From contig CAVYVI010000009.1 of assembly GCA_963771905.1 (NCBI GenBank), forward strand, positions 930,001 to 994,000: DNA of 64,000 nucleotides, in the 5' to 3' direction. Below, one piece after another: positions 52,983 through 60,448 of this stretch (position 1 is the stretch's first letter; the number at the start of each line of letters is the position of its first letter). The position numbers and the translations under genes are program-made. Origin of the DNA: Palsa-147 sp963771905 (lineage in GTDB: Bacteria > Acidobacteriota > Terriglobia > Acidiferrales > UBA7541). Under the pieces are notes generated by a model. That model had not been told where the DNA came from and did not search any database. It worked only from the letters and a program-made list of their open reading frames with translations.

Positions 52983-53077
52983 ATCTCGCAAAGTCCCGGT
53001 CCGAGCGGCGCGTCACTGAATTCAAGTCACTTACGCGCCATCTTGGTCGTAGTACTACCCCCGATCATCGACGCGTT

Positions 53078-53094
53078 CGTTGAGGATTTCAACG
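53078..53094. promoter_or_regulatory. Palindromic activator site, copy 2
   Basis: CGTTGA-N5-TCAACG, again with exactly 95 nt to the -24 box of the peptide-2 promoter. The 5-nt centre differs from copy 1, so the arms are what is conserved. It lies between the peptide gene and the stop codon of the NtrC-type regulator. Confidence 0.75.
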
Positions 53095-53120
53095 CCTGTT
53101 GGTTTTCTCAGCACGTCATC

Positions 53121-54506
53121 CTATAGATTGTGCTTCCGGCATAGGTAGTTGATCCGGTTGCGGTCCACCCCGAGCAAACGCGCCGCCTCCGATTTCACTT
53201 GGTGGCTCTGGTCCAGCGCCGTTTCGATCCACTGGCGCTCAAACGCGTCGACCTCATCGTTCAGCCGAATGCCGGCGGCGGGGATCTGGAGCGCGCCTCG
53301 ATGGTCGCTTCCTGCGACCTTTTGGATATCGCTCGGCAGATCCTTCAGCGTGATGGTCTGTTCGTCGGTCATCAAGACGATGCGCTGAACCACATTTTGG
53401 AGCTCGCGGACATTTCCCGGCCAGGCGTACCGTTTCAGCGTTTGCAGGGCGTCGTCCGCGATGCGCTTCTCCGGCGTCTGGTTTGTCGCACAGTAAACGC
53501 TAATGAAGTAATTAATGAGGAGGGGAATATCGTCCATGCGCTCGCGAAGAGGCGGGATGAAGATCGGCACGACGTGAATGCGGTAATACAGGTCCTCGCG
53601 AAATCTCCCGTCTTTCACCATCGCTTCGAGGTTTTCGTTGGTGGCGCTTACGAGCCGGAAGTCCACTTTGATCGGCTTTTTGCCACCCAGACGAACGAGC
53701 GAATGTTCTTCCAGAGTTCGCAAAAGCTTCGATTGCAAAGCCGGGGTCAACGTGGCGATCTCATCCAGAAAAAGCGTTCCGCGGTTGGCCAGCTCGATGC
53801 GCCCTTCCTTCGTGACCACCGCGCCGGTGAACGCGCCGCGCTCGTAGCCGAAGAGTTCCGCCTCCATCAAGGTCTCGGGCAGGGCCGCGCAATTGACACT
53901 CACGAATGGCCGGGCGCGGCGGGGGCCCTGATCGTGAAGCGCATGCGCGACCAGTTCTTTCCCCGTTCCGCTCTCGCCACGAATGATTACGTTTGTCGAT
54001 GCTTTCGCCATCCGTTTGATTGTTTCGAAAAGGCCGCGCATCGACTCGGTCGAACCGATCAGATCGCCTCCCTCGTGTTTTCGGGAGACCTCCTCGCGCA
54101 GGATTCGATTTTCACGCTGGACGTGCAGCTTCTCGATGGCTCGGTTCAGCAGCGCGCAGAGAACGTCGGCGTCGATCGGTTTGATGAAATAGTCGTAGGC
54201 GCCCGCGTCTATGACCTTGAGCGCGGTTGCTTTGCGCTCGTCCTGGCTTAGAATTACCACCAGGGTGTCGATTTCGCTGCCCGTCAGGCGCGAAAGAAGT
54301 TCGACGCATTCCTTAACTCCGCTCGAAGGCAGCGGCAGTCCCAGGAGAAGAACATCAATGCCCTCCTCCTGAAGGAACCGGTACGCGGCGTCATGGTCTT
54401 CGCCCTCGAGCACTTCGAAGTCGGATTTCAGCGCCAGACCGATTTTCGTTCGCAGTGCTTCATCGTCGTCGACAATCGCGACTTTCGGTTTGGATGGGCT
54501 GGGCAT
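53121..54506 (-). CDS. NtrC-type sigma-54 activator with degenerate receiver
   Basis: A 461-aa protein. The receiver domain (1-125) keeps the acidic patch VAIVDDDEALR and the lysine in YFIKPID, but the phospho-acceptor position reads LLLGLPLP, so Gly56 replaces Asp. The AAA+ domain (about 148-385) is intact: Walker A GESGTGKE, the sigma-54 contact loop ERGAFTGAV, Walker B GTLFLDEI, and YAWPGNVRELQN. A Fis-type HTH ends the protein (SEAARLLGVDRNRINYLCRKH). It should work without phosphorylation or be controlled by binding. Two sigma-54 promoters with a shared palindrome lie immediately downstream, and another palindrome lies upstream of its own start. Confidence 0.93.
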   Translation of the reverse strand: MPSPSKPKVAIVDDDEALRTKIGLALKSDFEVLEGEDHDAAYRFLQEEGIDVLLLGLPLPSSGVKECVELLSRLTGSEIDTLVVILSQDERKATALKVIDAGAYDYFIKPIDADVLCALLNRAIEKLHVQRENRILREEVSRKHEGGDLIGSTESMRGLFETIKRMAKASTNVIIRGESGTGKELVAHALHDQGPRRARPFVSVNCAALPETLMEAELFGYERGAFTGAVVTKEGRIELANRGTLFLDEIATLTPALQSKLLRTLEEHSLVRLGGKKPIKVDFRLVSATNENLEAMVKDGRFREDLYYRIHVVPIFIPPLRERMDDIPLLINYFISVYCATNQTPEKRIADDALQTLKRYAWPGNVRELQNVVQRIVLMTDEQTITLKDLPSDIQKVAGSDHRGALQIPAAGIRLNDEVDAFERQWIETALDQSHQVKSEAARLLGVDRNRINYLCRKHNL

Positions 54507-54589
54507 CTATCAGCACCCCACGCCGTGCAGCGGGCTCCTCGAACCGGAAGTGAGCGAGCGCCTCGGGCGTCGCGATTCTAGGCAGGCCC

Positions 54590-54606
54590 TGTTGAAATTG
54601 TCAACA
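54590..54606. promoter_or_regulatory. Palindromic activator-like site, copy 3 (upstream of the regulator)
   Basis: TGTTGA-N5-TCAACA, the same arms as copies 1 and 2 apart from the outermost pair (T/A instead of C/G). It is 84 nt upstream of the regulator ATG and 37 nt before the -35 box of the his leader. No GG-N10-GC promoter is visible between it and the regulator. Autoregulation is the simplest reading. Confidence 0.6.
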
Positions 54607-54642
54607 CGCGTCTTCCGCGCTTCTCCCTGCCCAGGGTCCGAA

Positions 54643-54671
54643 TTGACAGCGGCGAGTGAAATTGATACTTT
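54643..54671 (+). promoter_or_regulatory. Sigma-70-type promoter of the his operon
   Basis: TTGACA (54643-54648), 17-nt spacer, TACTTT (54666-54671). Transcription should start near 54678, about 4 nt before the leader ATG at 54682, so the leader peptide is nearly leaderless. Confidence 0.65.
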
Positions 54672-54681
54672 CACGGTTGGA

Positions 54682-54765
54682 ATGAATTCAATGACTTGTC
54701 TGCACCATCGCCGCCATGACCATCATCATCACGCGCACAGCGTGGCGGCGGAGGTTTGCGAATAG
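54682..54765 (+). CDS. hisL: Histidine-rich leader peptide of the his operon
   Basis: A 27-codon ORF with eight histidines (CLHHRRHDHHHHAH in the middle), ending EVCE. It parallels the enteric HisL, whose His run makes translation sense charged His-tRNA. No strong ribosome site precedes it; ATG 54691 is an alternative start that keeps all His codons. The terminator at 54793 and hisI at 54899 follow. Note the exposed Cys codons at both ends (TC, VCE). Confidence 0.82.
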   Translation: MNSMTCLHHRRHDHHHHAHSVAAEVCE

Positions 54766-54792
54766 AGTTATAGATACAACGCAAATATCCGG

Positions 54793-54830
54793 CCCGCTGA
54801 CGCGAAAGCCTCAGCGGGTTTTTTGTTTTT
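54793..54830 (+). terminator. Intrinsic terminator/attenuator of the his operon
   Basis: CCCGCTGA (54793-54800) pairs with TCAGCGGG (54811-54818), followed by TTTTTTGTTTTT. A competing stem can form: CAGCG-t-GGC (54738-54746, just after the last His codon) with GCCCGCTG (54792-54799), which removes the terminator's 5' arm. A third stem, TTTGCG/CGCAAA (54755-54760 / 54780-54785), lies between. This is the classical attenuator arrangement. Confidence 0.85.
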
Positions 54831-54898
54831 CGGGGCGTTTCGATTGCGGCATGGCAGCGGGCGTTCCATCAGTCAGCTGCGGCGTGAGGAGAGTGGAA

Positions 54899-55270
54899 AT
54901 GAACACGGCGATACAAATCGATTTCGAGAAAATGGGCGGATTGGTTCCGGCGATCGCGCAGGACGCCGAGACGCGGGAAGTGCTGATGCTCGGCTTCATC
55001 AATGCACAATCGCTCGAGATGACGCTGCAAAACGGCTTCGTCACCTTTTACAGCCGCACGCGCCAGAAGCTTTGGACGAAGGGCGAGACCTCGGGCAATC
55101 GCTTGCACGTCATTTCCGCGAGCACCGACTGCGATCAGGATGCGGTCTTGTTCGAAGTGCGCGTTCTGGGTGACGGTCTGGTCTGCCACGAAGGCACGCG
55201 CTCGTGCTTCACCAATCCGATTCCCCTCGTCGCCACGCAGGACTCGATCACATCCGGAAAACGACAATGA
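54899..55270 (+). CDS. hisI: Phosphoribosyl-AMP cyclohydrolase
   Basis: A 123-aa protein with single HisI domain: VLMLGFINAQSLEMTL, TFYSRTRQKLWTKGETSGN, and the metal-ligand region STDCDQDAVLFEV...CHEGTRSCF. It opens the purine ring of phosphoribosyl-AMP (step 3). No HisE pyrophosphohydrolase is fused and none is in the window, so hisE must lie elsewhere. GAGGAGAG precedes ATG 54899. It overlaps hisG by 4 nt. Confidence 0.95.
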   Translation: MNTAIQIDFEKMGGLVPAIAQDAETREVLMLGFINAQSLEMTLQNGFVTFYSRTRQKLWTKGETSGNRLHVISASTDCDQDAVLFEVRVLGDGLVCHEGTRSCFTNPIPLVATQDSITSGKRQ

Positions 55271-56139
55271 ACCGCATTCGCCTAGGCATTCCGAAAGGCA
55301 GCCTGCAGGACGCCACGATTCAGCTTTTCGCCCGCGCTGGTTTCAACATATACGCCGACGGACGCTCGTATTTTCCGGCAGTGGATGATCCGGAGATCGA
55401 GTGCATGCTGATTCGTGCACAGGAAATGGCGCGCTACGTCGAGCACGGCGCCCTCGACGCCGGGCTGACCGGAAGCGACTGGGTTTCCGAGAGCGGTTTG
55501 CGTGTGCATACGGTCGCCGAACTCGATTATGCCAAACAGAGCCGCGGCAAAGTGCGCTGGGTGCTGGCCGTGCCCCAGGACTCGCCCTATCAGAAGCCGG
55601 AGGATCTGAACGGCTGCATCGTCGCCACGGAGCTGGTCAGCACCACAAAGATTTATTTCGAGCGCAAGAATGTTCCCGTGAAGGTTGAATTCAGTTGGGG
55701 CGCGACGGAAGTCAAACCGCCCGTCCTGGCCGACGCCATAGTCGAGGTGACGGAAACCGGCAGCTCACTGAAGGCGAATCGCCTGCGCATCATCGATACC
55801 GTCATGGAATCCGTCACTCAGATCATCGCCAATTGCAATTCCTGGCAGGAGGATTGGAAGCGCCGAAAGATCGAAAACATCGCTCTCATGCTGCGTGGCG
55901 CGATTTCCGCGCAGGGGCGCGTGGGATTGATGCTCAACGTTCGGCGCCAGAATCTTGAGAGTGTGATCCGCGTCTTGCCCGCCTTGAACAGCCCCACCAT
56001 TTCCACGCTGAGCGATCCCGAATGGGTTGCCGTCAATACGATCCTCGAAGAGAAGGTGGTGCGAGACGTCATCCCGCGTCTGAAGGAAGGTGGCGCGACC
56101 GGGATCGTCGAATACCCGCTCAACAAGGTGGTCATGTGA
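55267..56139 (+). CDS. hisG: ATP phosphoribosyltransferase (long form)
   Basis: 290 aa. LGIPKGSLQDATIQLFARAGF is the N-terminus and DAIVEVTETGSSLKANRLRIIDTVMES the PRPP-binding end of the catalytic domain. A C-terminal regulatory domain follows (about 215-290, ending ATGIVEYPLNKVVM), marking the HisZ-independent long form that is inhibited by histidine. It is the first step and main control point of the pathway. The start and stop both overlap neighbours by 4 nt. Confidence 0.96.
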   Translation: MNRIRLGIPKGSLQDATIQLFARAGFNIYADGRSYFPAVDDPEIECMLIRAQEMARYVEHGALDAGLTGSDWVSESGLRVHTVAELDYAKQSRGKVRWVLAVPQDSPYQKPEDLNGCIVATELVSTTKIYFERKNVPVKVEFSWGATEVKPPVLADAIVEVTETGSSLKANRLRIIDTVMESVTQIIANCNSWQEDWKRRKIENIALMLRGAISAQGRVGLMLNVRRQNLESVIRVLPALNSPTISTLSDPEWVAVNTILEEKVVRDVIPRLKEGGATGIVEYPLNKVVM

Positions 56140-57398
56140 TACGCGTGCTTCAGGGCAAGAGCGCCAGATCGTTCGCCGACTCGCTGCAACGGCGCGGCGC
56201 GCGAAGTGGTGCTCTCGTCGAGCGCGCCATACGCGCAATCCTTCGCGATGTCGCCACGCGCGGCGACGCCGCGGTGCGGTGCTATGCCGAGAAATGGGAT
56301 GGACTTAAGCCGCGCGAACCTTTTCTCGTTCCAAGGGAAAGAATGAGCGAAGCGCTGCAAAAGGCGTCGCCGGAATTTTCCGGCGCGCTTGAATTTGCTG
56401 CTGAAAATATTCGCCGCTTCTGCGAATGGCAACGGCCGCAGGAATGGTCGCACGAAATTCAGCCGGGCGTCCGCGTCGGGCAAATCGTCCGGCCGCTCGA
56501 GAGCGTCGGGTGCTACGTGCCCGGCGGGCGGTATCCGCTGCCATCGACGCTGCTGATGACCGTCATTCCCGCGCAGGTGGCCGGCGTAAAAAGGATCGCT
56601 GTCGCTTCGCCTCGCCCCGCTCCGGAAATTCTCGCGGCGGGAGCCCTGCTCGAAATCGAGGAACTCCATTGTGTCGGAGGCGCGCAGGCTGTCGGCGCGC
56701 TCGCGTACGGCACAAAATCGATTGCGGCCGTTCGCAAAATCGTCGGACCCGGAAACCGCTATGTGACCGTCGCGAAGAAACAGGTCGCATCGCAAGGCGC
56801 TTGCGCTATCGACATGCTCGCCGGTCCGACGGAGACGCTCATCATCAGCCACGATGGAAATCCCACGCTGATCGCGGCGGATCTCGTCGCGCAGGCCGAG
56901 CATGATCCGGAATCGTTTGCCATTTTTGTCACTACGTCCGCAGAACTGGCGCGGGCTGTGGCGAAGGAAGTGAAGCGCCTGGCCGCCGGCAACCGGATCG
57001 CGCTCGCGTCCCTCGGCAAAAACAGCGCAGTCCTCATCGTGGCTTCCGAAGAGGAGGCCGTCGCGCTCGCGAACGCCATCGCTCCCGAACACGTAACTGT
57101 CAGCGAGCGCGACCTCTCCGCGATCACCGCCGCTGGTTCCATCTTCATCGGCGATTATTCAGCGCAGCCGTTCGGCGACTACGTTTCCGGCCCGAATCAC
57201 GTGCTTCCGACGGGCGGCGCGGCGCGCCATCGCGGCGGTCTGAGCGTTTCCGACTTCGTGAAAACGATCACCGTGCAGCAGATTGCTGCTGCGGGCGTCG
57301 AGCATCTCGCTCCTGCAGCCATCGCGCTGGCGGAAGCCGAAGGACTCCCCGGCCACGCTCAATCCGCACGGCTGCGAATGCGAGGCGCACATGCTTAA
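56136..57398 (+). CDS. hisD: Histidinol dehydrogenase
   Basis: 420 aa. PGGRYPLPSTLLMTVIPAQVAGVKRI, GGAQAVGALAYGTKSI, VGPGNRYVTVAKKQV, IDMLAGPTETLII, and the zinc/catalytic segment GPNHVLPTGGAARHRGGLSVSDFVK are all present. It oxidises histidinol to histidine in two NAD-dependent steps. GTG 56136 overlaps the hisG stop. Confidence 0.97.
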   Translation: MIRVLQGKSARSFADSLQRRGARSGALVERAIRAILRDVATRGDAAVRCYAEKWDGLKPREPFLVPRERMSEALQKASPEFSGALEFAAENIRRFCEWQRPQEWSHEIQPGVRVGQIVRPLESVGCYVPGGRYPLPSTLLMTVIPAQVAGVKRIAVASPRPAPEILAAGALLEIEELHCVGGAQAVGALAYGTKSIAAVRKIVGPGNRYVTVAKKQVASQGACAIDMLAGPTETLIISHDGNPTLIAADLVAQAEHDPESFAIFVTTSAELARAVAKEVKRLAAGNRIALASLGKNSAVLIVASEEEAVALANAIAPEHVTVSERDLSAITAAGSIFIGDYSAQPFGDYVSGPNHVLPTGGAARHRGGLSVSDFVKTITVQQIAAAGVEHLAPAAIALAEAEGLPGHAQSARLRMRGAHA

Positions 57399-58476
57399 GG
57401 CAAGAGCCGCTCTCGATACGCTGAAGGAATATCATCCGCCGTTGAGCGGCCGTGACGGACTCCGCCTCGATTTCAACGAAAATACGATCGGATGCTCGCC
57501 GCGCGTTTTGAGGAAACTTGCCTCGATCACGGCGGACGAGTTATCGCGCTATCCGCAGCGCGAGCCGGCCGAGCGGATCGTCGCGGATTTCTTGCAAATG
57601 TCCGCGGCGCAGACTCTGTTGACGAATGGCGTCGACGAGGGAATTCACCTGCTGTGTCTCGCATTTCTCGATCCCGGTGATGAGGCGCTGGTCGCCGTGC
57701 CCACTTTCGGCATGTACGAAATCTTCGCGCAGCAAACGGGCGCACGCGTCCTCTCCATTCCGGGCGGTCCGGATTTTTCGTTCCCAATCGACCAGCTCAT
57801 CGCGGCGGTTCAACCGAAGACGCGGCTCATCATGCTGGCGAATCCGAACAACCCCACGGGCGGCGTCGCGGAAATCGCCGAAATCGAGCGCATTCTCGAA
57901 GCAGCGCCGGACTCTGCCGTGCTTGTCGACGAAGCCTATTTCGATTTCTATGGCAAATCCGTTTTGCCTCTTGTCTCGCGCTACCAAAACCTCTTCGTCA
58001 CCCGAACTTTTTCGAAAGCCTACGGTCTGGCGGGAATGCGCGCTGGCGTTCTTTGCGGGAACGCAGAGCAGATGCGTCTGGTGCGGAAAGTCTGCTCACC
58101 CTATAACGTCAACCAGCTCGCCCTTGCGTGTTTGCCGGAAGCCCTTTCGGATGCCGAGTTCGTCCGCGCGTATGTGGCGGAAGTCCTCGAAGGCCGCAGC
58201 CGGCTGCAGGATGAGCTCCGCTGCATCGGCCTCCCGTTTTGGCCCAGCCATGCGAATTTTGTGCTCATGCGTATCGGGCAAAATTCGAACGCATTCGTGC
58301 GCGCGATGAAGGCCCGCGGAATTCTCGTGCGCGACCGCACCAAGGATCCCGGCTGCGCCGGTTGCGTACGCGTCACGCTCGGAACCCTCGCGCAAACCGC
58401 GCAGCTTCTTCAGGCGCTGCGGATTTGTCTTGCGGAAGTCGGCTGGCCAAACGCTTCGCAAGAGGTGCGCGCGTGA
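57391..58476 (+). CDS. hisC: Histidinol-phosphate aminotransferase
   Basis: 361-aa fold type I PLP enzyme. DFNENTIGCSPRV at the start, MLANPNNPTGGVAE, VDEAYFDFYG, and the PLP lysine in VTRTFSKAYGLAGMRAG. It makes histidinol phosphate with glutamate as donor. ATG 57391 overlaps hisD by 8 nt. Confidence 0.96.
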   Translation: MLKARAALDTLKEYHPPLSGRDGLRLDFNENTIGCSPRVLRKLASITADELSRYPQREPAERIVADFLQMSAAQTLLTNGVDEGIHLLCLAFLDPGDEALVAVPTFGMYEIFAQQTGARVLSIPGGPDFSFPIDQLIAAVQPKTRLIMLANPNNPTGGVAEIAEIERILEAAPDSAVLVDEAYFDFYGKSVLPLVSRYQNLFVTRTFSKAYGLAGMRAGVLCGNAEQMRLVRKVCSPYNVNQLALACLPEALSDAEFVRAYVAEVLEGRSRLQDELRCIGLPFWPSHANFVLMRIGQNSNAFVRAMKARGILVRDRTKDPGCAGCVRVTLGTLAQTAQLLQALRICLAEVGWPNASQEVRA

Positions 58477-59060
58477 GAGCCGCGAACCTGCATCGCAAAA
58501 CCAACGAGACGAATATTCGATTGTCTCTAAAAATCGAAGGCCGCGGAACCTATGACATCGCCACGGGCATTCGGTTCTTCGACCACATGCTCGAGCTTTT
58601 CGCACGTCACGGGGCGTTCAATCTCAAGTTGCGCTGCGCGGGCGACCTCGATGTCGACCAACACCATACCGTCGAGGATGTCGGAATCGCGCTGGGCGAA
58701 GCCTTCGATCGAGCGCTCGGCAGCAAGAAAGGGATTCTCCGCGCCGGCTATTTCCTGATGCCGATGGATGAGACGCTGGGTCTCGCCGCCGTCGATTTCA
58801 GCGGCCGCTCGCAAGCTGTTGTCGAAACCAAAGTGACGGTGCGCTGCGTCGGCGATCTGCAATCCGAACTGGTTCACGATTTTTTTGATGGCTTCGCCCG
58901 CGGCGCGCGCGCCAACGTCCACGTCAAAGTTTTATACGGTCGTTCGAATCATCACAAGATCGAGTCGCTCTTCAAGGCCTTCGCGCGCGCCGTGCGGGTG
59001 GCGTGTTCGAAAGAGAAACGCCTCTCCAGAATGTTGCCGAGCACGAAAGGACTCTTGTGA
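58473..59060 (+). CDS. hisB: Imidazoleglycerol-phosphate dehydratase
   Basis: 195-aa monofunctional HisB. Metal motifs are FDHMLELFARHG, DQHHTVEDVGIALGEA and NHHKIESLFKAFARA. No phosphatase domain is present, so histidinol phosphatase is encoded elsewhere. GTG 58473 overlaps hisC. Confidence 0.97.
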   Translation: MRAANLHRKTNETNIRLSLKIEGRGTYDIATGIRFFDHMLELFARHGAFNLKLRCAGDLDVDQHHTVEDVGIALGEAFDRALGSKKGILRAGYFLMPMDETLGLAAVDFSGRSQAVVETKVTVRCVGDLQSELVHDFFDGFARGARANVHVKVLYGRSNHHKIESLFKAFARAVRVACSKEKRLSRMLPSTKGLL

Positions 59061-59647
59061 TCGCGATCGTCGATTACAGGGCCGGAAATCTGGCGTCGGT
59101 GAAGAAAGCGCTCGACGTGCTGGGCGCCGAGTCTGCGATTACCTCGGACCCAGACGCTGTGCGCGGCGCGGAAAAGATCATCCTTCCCGGAGTGGGCCAT
59201 TTCGCCTCCACACAAGCCCTTGACGAATTAGGATTGCGCGACGCAGCATCCGCCGCCATTCGTGCAGGGCGCCCGTTCCTCGGAATTTGCGTCGGCATGC
59301 AATGGATGTACGAAGGCAGCGCGGAAGCCCCGGAAGTCGCCGGGCTCGGTTTGTTCGCCGGGCGTTGCGAGCGGTTTCCCGCCGCGGTGAAATCGCCTCA
59401 CGTGGGGTGGAACCAGGTTTGCGCGAATAAGCCTTCGCGAATGCTGCGTGGCGTGAAACCGGACGCGTTCGTCTATTACACGCATTCGTATTACGGGCCG
59501 CTGATCGACCCGTGCACGGGCATAACTGAATATGGCGTGAAATTCGCCGCAGTCGTGGAGCAGGAAAATGTCTTCGGCGTCCAGTTTCACCCGGAAAAAT
59601 CTGCGGACGCCGGTCTGCAAGTGTTGCGAAATTTTGTCGAGCTCTGA
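59057..59647 (+). CDS. hisH: Imidazole glycerol phosphate synthase, glutamine amidotransferase subunit
   Basis: 196-aa class I amidotransferase. The nucleophile Cys is in FLGICVGMQWMYEGS (usual form GICLGMQ), and the His-Glu pair in VQFHPEKSADAG. It supplies ammonia to HisF through the barrel. GTG 59057 overlaps hisB. Confidence 0.96.
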   Translation: MIAIVDYRAGNLASVKKALDVLGAESAITSDPDAVRGAEKIILPGVGHFASTQALDELGLRDAASAAIRAGRPFLGICVGMQWMYEGSAEAPEVAGLGLFAGRCERFPAAVKSPHVGWNQVCANKPSRMLRGVKPDAFVYYTHSYYGPLIDPCTGITEYGVKFAAVVEQENVFGVQFHPEKSADAGLQVLRNFVEL

Positions 59648-59683
59648 ATTGTAGCCGCCGTTGGCCGTGCGAGGAAGGGAATC

Positions 59684-60448
59684 GTGCTGACCAAGCGAAT
59701 CATCGCGTGTCTCGATGTCGATCGCGGGCGCGTCGTGAAAGGCGTGCACTTCGTCGGCTTGCGCGACGCGGGTGATCCCGCGGAGTTGGCACGCGCACAT
59801 GCCGCGTCGGGCGCCGACGAAATTGTCCTCCTCGATATCTCCGCGACGTTCGAAGGCAGGCTGACTCTCATTGATACGGTACGGCGCGCAGCCCGCGAGC
59901 TTTTTATTCCTTTTACCGCCGGCGGTGGAATCCGCTCGCTCGAGAGCGCCGCCGCAGTCATCGAAGCCGGCGCCGATAAAGTGAGCGTCAATTCGGCCGC
60001 GCTTTCGCATCCGGATCTCATCACGCAGATCGCGCAGCGCTTCGGATCGCAAGCCGTCGTCGTGGCCATTGATGCGGCCGCCTCTGGGAATGGCGATGCG
60101 GATGTTTTCGCTCGCGGCGGAAGAACGCCGGCCGGGCGCAAGGCCCTGGAATGGTCGCTCGAGGCGGAAAGCCGCGGAGCGGGTGAGATTTTGCTGACCG
60201 CAATTGGCAAGGATGGGACGCGCAGTGGATTCGATTGCGAACTCACGGCAAAACTCGCTCAGACGCTTCGCATTCCCGTGATTGCGTCCGGAGGAGCAGG
60301 GAACGTTAAGCATTTCGTGGACGTGTTTCGTGCCGGCCACGCGGACGCCGCGCTCGCCGCGTCGATTTTTCATTTCGGCATCAGCTCCGTCGGCGATTTG
60401 AAAGAAAGTTTGCAAAAGGAAGGCATACCGGTGCGCTGGCCGTGTTGA
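59684..60448 (+). CDS. hisF: Imidazole glycerol phosphate synthase, cyclase subunit
   Basis: 254-aa TIM barrel. The catalytic Asp is in IIACLDVDRGRVVKG, the phosphate loops are TAGGGIRSLE and IASGGAGNVKHF, and VVAIDAA holds the second Asp. GAGGAAGG precedes GTG 59684; this is the only clear gap (36 nt) inside the operon. Confidence 0.97.
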   Translation: MLTKRIIACLDVDRGRVVKGVHFVGLRDAGDPAELARAHAASGADEIVLLDISATFEGRLTLIDTVRRAARELFIPFTAGGGIRSLESAAAVIEAGADKVSVNSAALSHPDLITQIAQRFGSQAVVVAIDAAASGNGDADVFARGGRTPAGRKALEWSLEAESRGAGEILLTAIGKDGTRSGFDCELTAKLAQTLRIPVIASGGAGNVKHFVDVFRAGHADAALAASIFHFGISSVGDLKESLQKEGIPVRWPC

